Assembly: GCA_029204225.1 (NCBI GenBank)
Contig: CM055095.1
Location: 61,067,066-61,103,909, forward strand
Direction: 5' to 3'
Source of the DNA: Diphasiastrum complanatum
Taxonomy: Eukaryota > Streptophyta > Lycopodiopsida > Lycopodiales > Lycopodiaceae
DNA length: 36,844 nt
Shown: in pieces, positions 1 to 9,711 of the stretch
Layout of the letters: every line of letters begins with the position of its first letter
Position numbering within the stretch: position 1 is the first letter of the stretch
Position numbers and translations under genes: made by a program
Notes under the pieces: model-generated
Told to the model about the DNA's origin: nothing
Database searches by the model: none
Seen by the model: only the letters and a program-made list of their open reading frames with translations

Positions 1-2
1 GC

Positions 3-1074
3 GGTCCATTCAACATGATCTCAGTGGGAGGTTCAAAATACTATATAACCTTCATTGATGATTATAGCAAGTTTGCCAGAGTGTATTTTATTCAAAATAA
101 ATCTGAAACACTCGATAAATTCGCAGAATATGTGAATTGGGCTGAGAGATGTATAGGCAGCAAGGTGAAGTAGATCAGAATAGATCAAGGTGGCAAATAT
201 ATCTCAAATCGCTTCACCGACTTCTGCAATGATCATGGCATCATTCACAAAAGAACTGCAGCCTACACACCGCAACACAATGGTGTTGCTGAACGAAAGA
301 ACAAGACCCTGATGGAAGCAGCCAGATGCATGATGGCATACTCGAAGGCCCCAAGGGCATTGTGGGCTAAAGCAGTAGCTACAACCACATACATCCAGAA
401 CAGGACATGTAAATTTGGTGTTCCTCACATGACACCACATGAGCTATGGTGGGGTAGAAAGTCCAACCTGTCTCACGTCAAAATATTTGGCTGTGCAGCA
501 TATGCACATATTTCTGATAAGCTTCGCAAGAAGCTTGATGAGAAAGCTGAGCAAGGATTTTTGGTAGGCTATGACAATAATTCGTCATACTACAGAATCT
601 ACATGCCAGACACGAACATTGTGAAAACAGTGAGAGATGTCAAATTCGACGAGAGCAGGACAATGGCCAACGAAGACCCTGTTAGCTATGAAGTTCTGGA
701 AAGACAGTACTATGACCTACCGCCAACGTCAGAGGGAGCAGAGGACGAACACGAAAACAAAGATTTTCGAGTCGTCTCTCATTCGAGTGACGAATCAAAC
801 GAAGAAATATTCGAGAGGCAACCTGCTGCCGCACTTCCTGTAAACCAAGATGGTTCCGGACCGAGCAGAGCAAACAAGGGTAAAAGCATAGCTGTTCCGG
901 GAGGATCTCCCAGAAGGTCGACTAGACCATGAAGAGCGCCAACAAGATTTGTGCCAGGCAGCCCAGCTTCCACATCAGAAGAATTTTGCAGGTCAGTGAC
1001 GAACCGCGGACATTCAAGGAGGCAATTGAAGGTCCAGAAAAGGACAAATGGATCCAAGCCATGAAATGGGAAAA
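3..1074 (+). pseudogene. Ty1/copia integrase and start of RT, degenerate
   Basis: In frame from position 3 the sequence reads as copia integrase core and C-terminal region: FIDDYSKFARVYF (first catalytic Asp), RIDQGGKY (second Asp, normally in a DNGGEY context), YTPQHNGVAERKNKTLMEAA (catalytic Glu), then HVKIFGCAAYAHI and GFLVGYDNNSSYYRIY. The acidic linker between integrase and RT follows, and the start of copia RT (SDEPRTFKEAIEGPEKDKW, IQAMKWE) ends at about 1074. Breaks: TAG at 171-173, TGA at 930-932 and a frame change between about 932 and 990. After 1074 the similarity to copia stops abruptly. The upstream gag and protease lie outside the window. In intact copia elements the enzyme inserts the cDNA copy; this one is dead. 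Confidence 0.9.
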
Positions 1075-1492
1075 TGCACCTCAAAAGGTTGATTCGAAGA
1101 ATGTGCCACCTTTATTGGATAAAGGCAAAGGGAAAGTCAAGGATGCTTTTTCAAGTCAGATTTCTCGCAAGACATCAATGTCCAGGAAGTCATCACCTTC
1201 GAAGACGAATTCATCTTCTCAAGAGTCATCACCTCCACGATCGATTCCTGCTAAGAAAGCTAAACGAAGATCCAAGACTAATCTTTTTAAAAAAGATAAA
1301 TTAGATGAAGTCCAACATGGTATGCAAGAGCATTTCAAACGCTATACTCTGGATGATGTAGTTATCATGTTACCAAAAGCACGTCGTGAACCTGAAGAAT
1401 TAGTGCTAGAATCGAAAGATATTTACGATGGCCCAGCTAGGACGCAGCCTATGAATCTACCTGAACCAGGAGAACCAGAAAAGATTGTATAA
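929..1492 (+). pseudogene. 187-residue open frame joining copia RT start to a gypsy spacer
   Basis: One uninterrupted frame. Residues about 22-49 are the N-terminal edge of a copia RT domain (DEPRTFKEAIEGPEKDKW). From about residue 50 it becomes a Ser/Lys-rich, highly charged segment (SSPSKTNSSSQESSPPRS, KKAKRRSKTNLFKKDKLD) and then the linker that precedes RT in some Ty3/gypsy polyproteins. The start Met is arbitrary, since the copia frame enters from upstream. The joint at about 1074 keeps the frame. I regard it as a rearrangement product, not a host gene. Confidence 0.6.
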
Positions 1493-1640
1493 GTTGGAGC
1501 ACAACTTACTCCTAAATAGTTTCAAACGCTACGGACATTGCTTATTAAGTATCAAGATTGCTTCGCTTTGACTTATAAAGATCTCAAAGAGATTTCGATG
1601 TCAGTTATTGTTGAATCGTGCGTTGCTCCGATACGAATGA
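1075..1640 (+). mobile_element. Ty3/gypsy polyprotein fragment (spacer before RT), probably Tat-like
   Basis: The frame ending at 1492 and its continuation past TAA (1490-1492) and TAG (about 1517-1519) read EPGEPEKIV, VGAQLTPK, FQTLRTLLIKYQDCFALTYK and DLKEI. This resembles the stretch just before RT in Tat-type gypsy elements, where a short helix with a DVFAWSY-like motif is typical. The RT itself does not follow. The clade is inferred from memory of such motifs. It differs in sequence from the gypsy element at 4072-7955. Confidence 0.55.
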
Positions 1641-2397
1641 TGAGAATTGTGAGAAGAAAATTTACGAAACATTTGCAACTCTCTTTCAAGATTCGGATGG
1701 AGTTCAGATGCGTTCGCTGGGCACTGCCAGCTGAAACACTCCTACAATCCTCTAGAGAGTAGTTAGTTACTACTGATCTACGTTCATAAAATTAATACAA
1801 CATTCGACTTAATTTCAACCAAGGTACGGAATTCAAAGGGAATAAGAAAACTTAGACATATGAAAAATAAACAGCATAAGCATTCGACATCCAAGATCAG
1901 ACACAACCAAAAAAATAATCTATATTGATTTTCTCTGATTTCTTCAGGGCACTGCATGCAAATCCACGCAGTGCGTTGGCGTGAGAGAAGCACGGTTCTC
2001 TCACAAGTAGTAGTCTCGCTTCACTAGCGAACAATTGGATCTTCTGATCCTAGACAAAATTATCTTCTCACACGCAGGCGGAGCTTCTGTCTGTGTTCGT
2101 CTTGATTGCTTACTAGCATCAGACTTCTTCAGTGTCTCTTCTCTTAGTTACACTCTGTGTATCCTGTTTTGATATGTGTCAAGTATTATCCAGTAAGTAT
2201 GGTCTCTCTATGTAAACCTAAGATTAGAGTGATTATATATCTACAACCAATCAGAAAATTACAAGAGTTGCAGATTAGCCACGACCTAGGAAGTATCTGC
2301 TGACGTCATGCCATCAGGTCAGATATCTGTACTTCTAGGTACTTGCGTGATCTCTGGTGGTACTCTTTGGAGCGCGAGGACAGAACGGGTTTCATTT
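1641..2397. other. Non-coding stretch, possibly the copia 3' LTR on the minus strand
   Basis: No reliable coding frame. On the minus strand the copia RNase H region ends near 2398, so its 3' LTR should follow here. A TATA-like GATATATAATC lies at about 2234-2244 (minus) with a leader-like sequence after it. Clear TG...CA ends could not be placed. Two adjacent hairpins lie at 1949-1974 and 1981-2004. Confidence 0.35.
1949..2004. repeat. Two adjacent perfect hairpins
   Basis: GCACTGC (1949-1955) pairs with GCAGTGC (1968-1974). GTGAGAGAA (1981-1989) pairs with TTCTCTCAC (1996-2004) around a 6-nt loop. Confidence 0.6.
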
Positions 2398-4071
2398 TCA
2401 CCGTTGGTTTCGCTTACCTCGTATGTCTTTCTCTCTTGCTGGACCGCAAAGGAATTTCATTCGTGGATCCTTTGTGTTCGCGAATCGTTCGTCTTCGTCT
2501 CCGTTGACTTTCGTGTTCGCGAAACTCTTTGTGTTTCGTGTCTCCAGATGTTCGAGTTCATGAACATCTTCGTCAAGTGAAGGACTGAAAACTAGCAAGG
2601 CTTTGTAATCAGAAACACTTTGTTTCTTCAGATCCCTCTCAAAGCATGGTAGCTTTATGATCCCAAGACTGCTACTTTGCCTCTCAAAGAGCCCTTTGTC
2701 CAGAGCTTTAGTGAAGATGTTAGCAACCATATCTTTCGTTCCTATGAAGGTGGTCTGCATCATCTTCCTTTCAATCAGATCCCTAATCAAGTGATACTTG
2801 ATCGCAATGTGCTTCGTTCTTGAGTGGAACACAGGATCTTTCATCAGGTGTATCGCAGAGGTGTTTTCCATCTGCAAGACCAATGGCTCATTCCTTGTTT
2901 CGTCCAATTCGTCCAGGAACTACCTTAGCCAAATTATTTTGTTGGCCATCTTCGATGTTGCTACATACTCTGCTTCGCAGGACGACTAGGCTACAATGGT
3001 CTGCTTCTTGCTAACCCAGAGAACTGCTACTCCTGATGCGATGGTGCATCCTCCTGAGATGCTTTTACAGTCGTCCCTGAGAGATGCCTAGCTAGCATCA
3101 CTGTAGGAAAGTATCCTGAGACCTGCACCATGACAATAACACAAGCCATAATCCCTCGTTAATTGAAGATATTGCAAAATTCGTTTTGCAATCTTTCAAT
3201 GTGTCGAGCTTGGATTCGTGCAGAATTGGCTCATCCTGAGTACTGCATAAGCAATATCAAGGTGTGTGTTGTCTGCACGGTACATCAATGAACCTATCAG
3301 CCTCCTGTAGGGTGTGAGCTGCATCTGTTCTCTTTCTTCCTCAATCTTTGGACAGTCGTCATTTGTTAGCACCGTCCCTGCGAGCATTGGAGTGTTCGCT
3401 CCTTTGCAGTTCAACATCCCAAAGTCCTCTAGGATCTTTTGGGTGTATCTGGACTGGTGAAGATATAATTTGCCTCCCTCATAGTCCCTTTCAATTTGTA
3501 AGCCTAAGTAACACCTGGCTTCTCCTAGATCCACTATCTCGAAATGTTTCGAGATGTCTGTCTTTACTTTAGCAATTAGCTGCTCACTCCTGCAAAGTAT
3601 CAGAGTGTCGTCCACATAAACAGCCACTATGATGATCTGTTCATCTGTAACTCTGACGTACACATTGGAGTCAGCCAACAGAGGCTTGAATCCCAATGAT
3701 TTCAGGGCCTGATCTTTCTTCTTGTACCATTGTCGGACTGATTGCTTCAGACCGTAGATGCTTCTATGCATTCTGCATACATAGTCAGGAAGTGAATTCG
3801 AAAAAAATCCTGGGGGTAGATCCATGTAGACCTCTTCGTCTAATTCGCCATGCAAGAAGGCTGTCTTCTCGTCCACAATGTGGATCCTGAGGTCATAAGC
3901 TGATGCATATTCAAACAATAGATGTAGGGATGAATGTTTGAGGACAAGAGAGAAGGTTTCAGAGTAGTCAATACCGTATCTCTGAGAGAAACCCTTCGCT
4001 ACCAGTCTTGCCTTGTATTTTGTCACACTCCCGTCTAGTCCATATTTGAGTTTGAAAACGCATTTGCATTT
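2398..4071 (-). pseudogene. Ty1/copia RT (from the palm) and RNase H, degenerate
   Basis: Minus-strand copia RT from [20 protein letters not shown] through [36 protein letters not shown] and [13 protein letters not shown] to the catalytic [11 protein letters not shown], whose YVDD codons are at 3607-3618. The two Asp are intact. RNase H follows with SYSDASLAGDDCKSISGG, then a TAG at 2986-2988 just before SSCEAEY, then KYHLIRDLIERK and IFTKALDK. The RT frame is open to 3196; after that there are frameshifts and stops. The missing front of the domain (about 25 codons) and the integrase match what lies at 3-1074 on the opposite strand. Confidence 0.9.
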
Positions 4072-4716
4072 GATCATCTGTTGAAAGGTTGTCGGGGCAT
4101 TAGTTAGACCAAAGGGTAAAACTAAAAATTCGTAATGGCCATACCTAGTACGAAAACCAGTTTTGGAAACACCCCCCTCGTGTATTCTAATTTGATGGTA
4201 CCCTGACCTAAGGTCCAATTTGGTGAAATACCTAGCACCATTCAATCGGTCCATTAATCGAGGCAAGGAATAGCGGTTCTTAATTGTCATTTTATTAAGA
4301 TTTTTGTAATCGACACAATGATGAAAACCTCCATCTTTCTTGCCGATTAGCAAAACAAGAGCTCCCCAAGGAGATTTACTAGGCCAAATATGGCCTTTAC
4401 GTAACAGCTCCTTAAGTTGACTAGCAACTTCATCTTCTTCCTTTGGGATCATCCTGTAGGGAAAAAGCGATACAGGAGAGTTGTCAAGAAGGAGATCTAT
4501 ATGATGGTCTACACCCCATGAGGGGGGAAGACCCTCAGACAATTGCTCAGGGAATATATCATTATATTCCTCCCTAAGTCTCTTAAAGATTTTGCCCTCA
4601 AGCGAAGATGCTTTAGGGAAAGGCGATCCATCAACATTGACATTATGAGTACTAAAAGCATCTATGTAAGATTCATCTTTCAGATAACATAAATACAAAA
4701 AATACTCAGAATTCAA
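3196..4716 (-). pseudogene. 506-residue open frame: gypsy RT front half fused in frame to copia RT
   Basis: A single open frame whose first 215 residues are Ty3/gypsy RT ([71 protein letters not shown]). From residue 216, at about position 4071, it is Ty1/copia RT up to its YVDD and beyond. The gypsy part stops just before its own catalytic YVDD motif. The copia part starts after its first conserved block. The frame is open upstream of the apparent start to about 4790. Both halves contribute fingers and palm elements, so a folded enzyme is unlikely; it is best read as a recombination joint that happens to stay open. Confidence 0.85.
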
Positions 4717-4790
4717 AATACATTGATTCGCTTCATGAGCATTTACAAAAGGTAGATCAGGTTCATCGCCTTTATGACAAACCCAAGAGT
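4072..4790 (-). pseudogene. Gypsy RT, N-terminal half
   Basis: Fingers and first palm motifs are present: [20 protein letters not shown] before the domain, then [39 protein letters not shown] and [19 protein letters not shown]-type is read as HHCVDYK. One catalytic Asp is in [10 protein letters not shown]; the other two, in the YVDD motif, would lie beyond the break at 4071/4072. Confidence 0.85.
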
Positions 4791-4792
4791 CA

Positions 4793-5101
4793 TTATGTAA
4801 GAAAGAAATACAGTGAGATACATACTTTCTTTAAGGACCCATTCCTAGCATATAACCACTCTTTACCTAGGATTACATCCACCTTATCTAGATTCATGAC
4901 ATGAAAAGATAAACTATCTACATAGTGTTGAATTTTCAATGGCACGTGGGGGACAAAGTGGTCCCAGACCTGCTGCTCCTCACCAGCTGCCATCCTAACC
5001 ACATATTTGTGGTCACTTGGTGCGGTTGCCAGCTGCAGTTTCTGCACCAACTTAGCATTAATAAAATTATGCGTAGAACCGTCGTACAACAATTCATACA
5101 A
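4793..5101 (-). pseudogene. Gypsy aspartic protease
   Basis: The retropepsin-like domain cleaves the element's own polyprotein. It reads ELLYDGSTHNFINAKLVQKL near its start and DKVDVILGKEWLYARNG near its end, the two conserved blocks of gypsy proteases (D-S/G-G-S-T-H-N-F and D-V-I-L-G-x-x-W-L). In the first block, Tyr-Asp stands where Asp-Ser or Asp-Gly is usual, so the catalytic Asp appears displaced. A one-base frame change separates it from gag near 5101, and another (TAA near 4793) from RT. Confidence 0.8.
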
Positions 5102-5102
5102 A

Positions 5103-6071
5103 CTATTTCATCTTTAACAAATATATCAATGCAAGAAAGAGAAGAATTACCTGGTGCCTTAAAGGAGTGGCCACCCTTCTTCCGTCTCTTCGGGCAGTCC
5201 TTGGAAAGGTGCCCCTTCTCCATGCAGGAGAAACACAGTCCGTCGCTTTTGGCCTTGTCGAAGTCCACTCTCTCCAACCAAGGGCACTTCTTTTTCTTCC
5301 CCGAAGGAGAAGCTTCACCGACCGTGCGCTCCTTGCCCTTTTTGAAAGAAGGACCGGCAGAAGATTTGTCTTTGGCTTCGGGCTTTGGTTGCTCTTTGCA
5401 GGTAACCGTGTGCGTATTGTCAAAAATCCAAGCGAAACACACAACATCCTCCAGGGACTGTGGCTGATTACGGCGTACCTCTAACTGATATTCCTTGGGC
5501 AAGCCCAAGATGAAATACAGCTTAAGGAGTACTCTGTCTATGCGGCTAAAAAATCACGAAGCAGCCTCTTGGAAGTCTTGTAAGTAGATGTCCAAGGGCT
5601 TCGTCCCCATTTGCAATGTAGCAAATCGACGATAATATTCAAAATCGTCTAGGACAGGCATAAAGGTAGCCTTAAAGGCTACCTGAAAGTCATCCCATGT
5701 GGTTGGGACTGTAGCTCAGTCTTTAAGGTCCTGCCACCAAGAATACGCCTTTCCACGTAAAAACATGATAGCCGTCGAAATACGCGAGCTATCTGGTAGA
5801 TCGTGCATGGAAAAATGCGAAGTCCATCGATCTAACCAGGCTAACACCACATCTTGGTGTCTATCCTTCTTCTCTCCGGTAAAAAATTCTGGAGTAAACA
5901 TCGGGTTTAGGAGAGCTTGTTGAGACTGGGACATAGCCCGAATCTCGGCCTCCGCCCATTCATGCTTTGAACGCATGTCCACAATTTGTTGCTATAACAA
6001 ATTTACGTCATGTTCTCCACATCAGTCCCGACGAGACTTGGAGCTCTAAACTCATCCATAGGGGTGTCCAT
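5103..6071 (-). pseudogene. Gypsy gag (capsid and CCHC zinc knuckle), broken
   Basis: Starts MDTPMDEFRAPSLVGTD at 6071 and continues through a capsid region (FFTGEKKDRHQDVVLAWLDR, FLRGKAYSWWQDLKD, TTWDDFQVAFKATFMPVLDD) and a basic linker to the knuckle CFSCMEKGHLSKDC at 5194-5235 (C-x2-C-x4-H-x4-C). Breaks: a frameshift near 6000, TAG at 5992-5994, TGA at 5716-5718 and TGA at 5554-5556. Gag forms the virus-like particle that packages element RNA; this copy cannot make one. Confidence 0.85.
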
Positions 6072-7477
6072 GGAGAAAGGAGTCACTGGAAGAGAGCTAC
6101 GGTGTAAAAACTGCAAAGAGGGAAAACATGGAAATAACCAACTTGAGGACAAGCAACTTGAGAGCAAAAGAATTCTACAACAATTTGGGAGAATGAGGGA
6201 AAGGAAGTGAACGTACATCCTTTATCCCCTCCCCAAAGCTACTCTCCACCCTCATGCAAAAAGGACAGGTGGGGCCCAAGAAAGGCCCCATTTGTCCCTT
6301 CTAGACTTTTCTATCCATGTGGGACCACCAAAAGGTGCCACATGGCTCATGGACCCCAAGGATTTAGCGATTTTAGTTGAGGCCCTTTCTCCCCTCTCCA
6401 ACTCCTACGTACCACAAGTCTCTCCACTCCTTTGGAGATCTGCAGGTACAGAGAAGGAGAAAGGGAGAGGTACAGCCGGCAAGGACATAGATTTAAGAAT
6501 GGGCCTGGCTTTATCTTTCAAAAGGATTTAGCTTAATTTTGAAGTATAAAACTTCTGAGTTACATAAGATTTACATCTTAGAACTAAAGTTTTCTTTTGT
6601 TGTTTTAACTTAGCTTTCAAAGTTGTAGGAACAAACCAATTGAAAGTGAGTGAGGCCGTGGGGAAGCGCACTGTCTCCCCCACCACGACCTGTCACCTCA
6701 ATCCCAAAAGTACAGGGAGGAGATAATAATCCCCCCCCCCCACCTCCAAACGCAAGCCAGAGGCAGTGCGCTTCCCGGGAGAGTACAATCTCCCATTCTC
6801 ATTCAAAGTATTATTTGAAAAAAAACAAGGAGAGCAGTTGTCACATCAAGAGGAGATAGTACATAGCTGCAGGTACTAAGTGCCCCGCCCCCCCTCCCCC
6901 CAATCAACTAGCACAGACCTCGAGGCCCGCAGATCACGTTGCTACCGCCACAGAGGCCTCCACTTCACAAAAAAAATTTCCTTTTTTTTTTTGACAAGGG
7001 AAGAGCACCCTCTCCCCTTCCGCGCGTTTATTACAGTCCGACAGTTCACAAAGCCAACTGTGGAACTATGTGCACAACTGTCCGTACAGTTTATAGGCTT
7101 GTCTGTCAACATGACTGTAAGCAAAGATCGGAAAAATACTTCTTTATCAATAACTAAATTCAACCCATAAAGGCTTCCCAAAGGTAGGGGGTATACGCTA
7201 AAGTTTTTATAAGGTTCCAAGGCTAATAGTAGCTAAGTTAGAACTTTAAACCAACTTTAAGTTTGTTCTTGCAAAAACCAAAATCCAAAGATTTGTATAA
7301 GAACAAAACTCAATTGAAAAGCCAAAATAAAGAAACTAGGCTTTCAACCACTATACAACCTTTTCAAGAATTTCTTGAACAAAGGTTTAATAAACCAAAC
7401 AGCCACATTCCCGTATAAAGGAATACCAAAACGCAAAGGCACAAAAGAAAACGTGTGCACCTTTTAGAAAATCGACT
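6072..7477 (-). mobile_element. Untranslated leader of the gypsy element
   Basis: About 1.4 kb between primer-binding site and gag with no coding frame. It contains a 13-bp perfect inverted repeat (6661-6673 and 6764-6776), a homopolymer of 11 G on the minus strand (6731-6741) and another G-rich block (6882-6901). Confidence 0.6.
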
Positions 7478-7489
7478 GCTCTGATACCA
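7478..7489 (-). promoter_or_regulatory. Primer-binding site complementary to initiator tRNA-Met
   Basis: On the minus strand this reads TGGTATCAGAGC, the standard plant retrotransposon primer-binding sequence matching the 3' end of initiator tRNA-Met. It is separated from the LTR end by two bases. It fixes the orientation of the element and the inner LTR border. Confidence 0.93.
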
Positions 7490-7491
7490 AC

Positions 7492-7955
7492 TGTTACAAC
7501 TCCCTAGGGTCATCGACTGCCTTGAAGGTTCCGCACACCCCATACCAGTGACGACGTAACCGCTCTATTGTAGGGTCACAACCGACCCACCCCCATGCCC
7601 TGGAGCAATCGACATAATCGTGCCCGGTCAAGCCTCCTATGATAACTGGCGTCCCATACCACCAGCCATCGCACTCGGCTCTCCCTAGCACACATCTCCT
7701 GACCTGGAGATACATCCTGGCTCATGCACGTGCTCTCCATCCACCAACTCTTGGGTAGACTGAGTGACTGGAAAGAAGGAGACCCCACCACTATATAGGC
7801 ATAGCACAGTGGGTCCCATCAAGCACGGTCCTGTCTGCGACACGTGACCACCTAGGATGGTGACGCGTGGCACCTAAACATGTCGATAACTCCAGTCCTG
7901 CGTCATGCCCCTTGCGAGGCTGTCACTGAAGGGCGTATCGTTATGGTACATAACA
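7492..7955 (-). repeat. 464-bp 5' LTR of the gypsy element
   Basis: On the minus strand it begins TGTTATGTACC at 7955 and ends GTTGTAACA at 7492, giving TGTTA/TAACA inverted ends directly beside the primer-binding site. A TATA box (CTATATAG) lies at 7791-7798, in the right place for the element's own promoter. The outer end is inferred from the terminal repeat because no second LTR is present. Confidence 0.75.
7791..7798 (-). promoter_or_regulatory. TATA box of the gypsy LTR
   Basis: CTATATAG, within GCCTATATAGTGG on the minus strand, about 160 bp inside the LTR from its 5' end, a normal position for the U3/R boundary. Confidence 0.55.
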
Positions 7956-8036
7956 CGATCCCATGAGAGCGATAGCATATTTCAAATTATAGCATGAATG
8001 GGAGATCCACATCTAACTCTATCATCCATTAACACT

Positions 8037-8080
8037 ACCATTTAACACTACACACAACCATTTAACACTACACACAACCA
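8037..8080. repeat. Short tandem repeat, unit about 20 bp
   Basis: CATTTAACACTACACACAAC occurs twice in a row, preceded by a partial copy. Confidence 0.7.
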
Positions 8081-8110
8081 CTAACCCTACGATCCACAAT
8101 GAAGATCTTA

Positions 8111-8115
<5 letters not shown>

Positions 8116-8186
<71 letters not shown>
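8116..8186. repeat. Compound (CT)n(CA)n microsatellite
   Basis: About 17 CT units run directly into about 19 CA units. Confidence 0.95.
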
Positions 8187-8187
<1 letters not shown>

Positions 8188-8250
8188 CAAAGCATAAGAA
8201 TTAGCAACTCCAATAATATTCAGAACCAACAATTAGCAAATACAACAAAT

Positions 8251-9711
8251 GTTGGAATGGAAAAATAATCCATCTTGACTTTAGGCTTGCTACAAATATT
8301 GTACCATGCAAGTATGTTGTTCATAAATGCAAAATGCCAAGTTTGGCCTAGATAGAACTCGAGCTACATGGATATGTCATATCTAGAATGAAGAGTACAA
8401 CTTGCATATAGTTTGTAGACATAGAATTAGCAAAATTATGCTTGTAGAAACTCGTTGCAATTCACATGCATTAATTGTAAGTGATCCATAGTGACATGGA
8501 AGGCATGAACAAAGTGTAATGGACACATGCATGATGATTTGTACATTTCTAGTTAGAACTAGCACACTTGGAAAAAGTTGGTAGAGTTTCATGCATGAGA
8601 AGTGACAAATGTCACATAGACTCTAGTTTTCACTTTAAGATGTCATTAAATGATGGATGGATGTGGTTCTACCTCGAGCTACCTCAAACTCCATAAATAT
8701 GTGTAGCTCTCTTCATATTTTGTAATGAAGAACCAAAGCTTTGTAGCTATCTCATGTCATTTTGGAATTTCTTTTAAAAGAGGGAGAAGAAAATGATACG
8801 AATAAGACTTTTGTGGGATCAACTAGTTGCATAGATTTCTTTTGTGGAATCCAGTATGTGTGCAATGGTGGAACTATCCAGTGGGAATAGAGGAAATCTC
8901 TAGTGATTGTTTTGAATAATCTGGAAGTAGAGGAGTTTTGGGGATTTTGAGCTGTTAGTTTTTTATGATTACGGATAGTGGTGGTAAAGATTAATTTAAG
9001 ATTCCGCTGATTGGATCAGATGGAAAAAAGTTTTAGTCTTAAGCTTATATCCAAAGATGTCTGTATAAGTCAACCTAATCTTGGTTTGTACACTAAGGTC
9101 TAAAGTAGGTTGATTGGATGAAGAAATTATATTGGTAAAAGTATGATGGTTAGAAAACTTGTGATGTGGAATTATTCACTTCAGAGATTTCCCAGATATG
9201 TTATTTACTCATGAGAAATAGAGTTCTTTAGTAGCTGAGTTACAAGATTCTCAGTGAGATATGTGAGTAACATATGCAGATTTTGGAGGAATTTGCCAGA
9301 TAATGACATATATGTTTGTGTACTGGGTCATAGTGACATTATTTTATGGTATCACAAATGAGAGTGTGAATAACAAGCTAGTAGTTGTCCTTAAATTAGA
9401 TGAGTCTAAACTTATAAAGGGACAAAAAATGGAGAGAGTTAGTCTTACAGTCATGAAATGGAGCGCTTTCAAATTCAGAACACCAACACTGACTCAACTT
9501 TAGTGTTCAATCAAAGAATGATATTTGGTGGTTGGCAGCATGTCAGGTATAGTTGCTCTATTGCAATTTCTATATGGATAATCATTTTTATGATGATTTT
9601 ATGATACAACAATATCTCGTCTCTCTTCTAGGTGTTGAAAGAAGGCCATGGAGATCCAAGCACACAAGCATCAAGGAGATGAAGATGATTAACTAGTTGT
9701 CACATGGAGAT
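8251..9711. other. AT-rich intergenic DNA, no feature recognised
   Basis: Only short frames, the longest at 9303-9503 with no recognised motif. It lies between the two related LTR-like repeats and may be the interior of an old non-autonomous element. Confidence 0.5.

Larger units (their letters stand above)
4072..7955 (-). mobile_element. 5' half of a Ty3/gypsy retrotransposon (LTR to mid-RT)
   Basis: In minus-strand order: LTR 7955-7492, primer-binding site 7489-7478, leader 7477-6072, gag 6071-5103, protease 5101-4793 and RT from about 4790, truncated at 4072 where copia sequence begins. The order protease-RT before any integrase, the CCHC knuckle and the RT motifs mark Ty3/gypsy, probably a chromovirus-type element. 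No 3' LTR was found in the window, so neither a target-site duplication nor an LTR-LTR age can be read. Confidence 0.85.
7956..8250. repeat. LTR-like repeat, copy 1
   Basis: Shares order and sequence with 9712-9905: CCCATGAGAG, GATAGCATATTTCA, ATCTAAC, ATCCATTAACA, CTTACTCT, AAAGCATAAGAA and CAATTAGC. It carries a compound CT/CA microsatellite and a 20-bp tandem repeat. It directly abuts the gypsy LTR, suggesting that element inserted into this older repeat. Confidence 0.55.

Noticed and set aside
1784-1993. Minus-strand hydrophobic 69-codon frame
   Set aside because: It lies in the putative copia LTR with no homologue recognised; a membrane-like composition from T-rich DNA is expected by chance.
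4925-5467. Plus-strand 180-codon frame
   Set aside because: It is a shadow of gypsy gag and protease on the minus strand and shows no motif of its own.
7470-7500. tRNA-Met-like sequence
   Set aside because: Only the 12-nt complement of the tRNA 3' end is present, beside an LTR border, so it is a primer-binding site and not a tRNA gene.
7494-7873. Three overlapping minus-strand frames
   Set aside because: They lie wholly inside the gypsy LTR, in different frames, with no known domain.
8101-8190. Possible CRISPR-like repetition
   Set aside because: These are simple CT and CA dinucleotide runs without spacers, in a plant genome.
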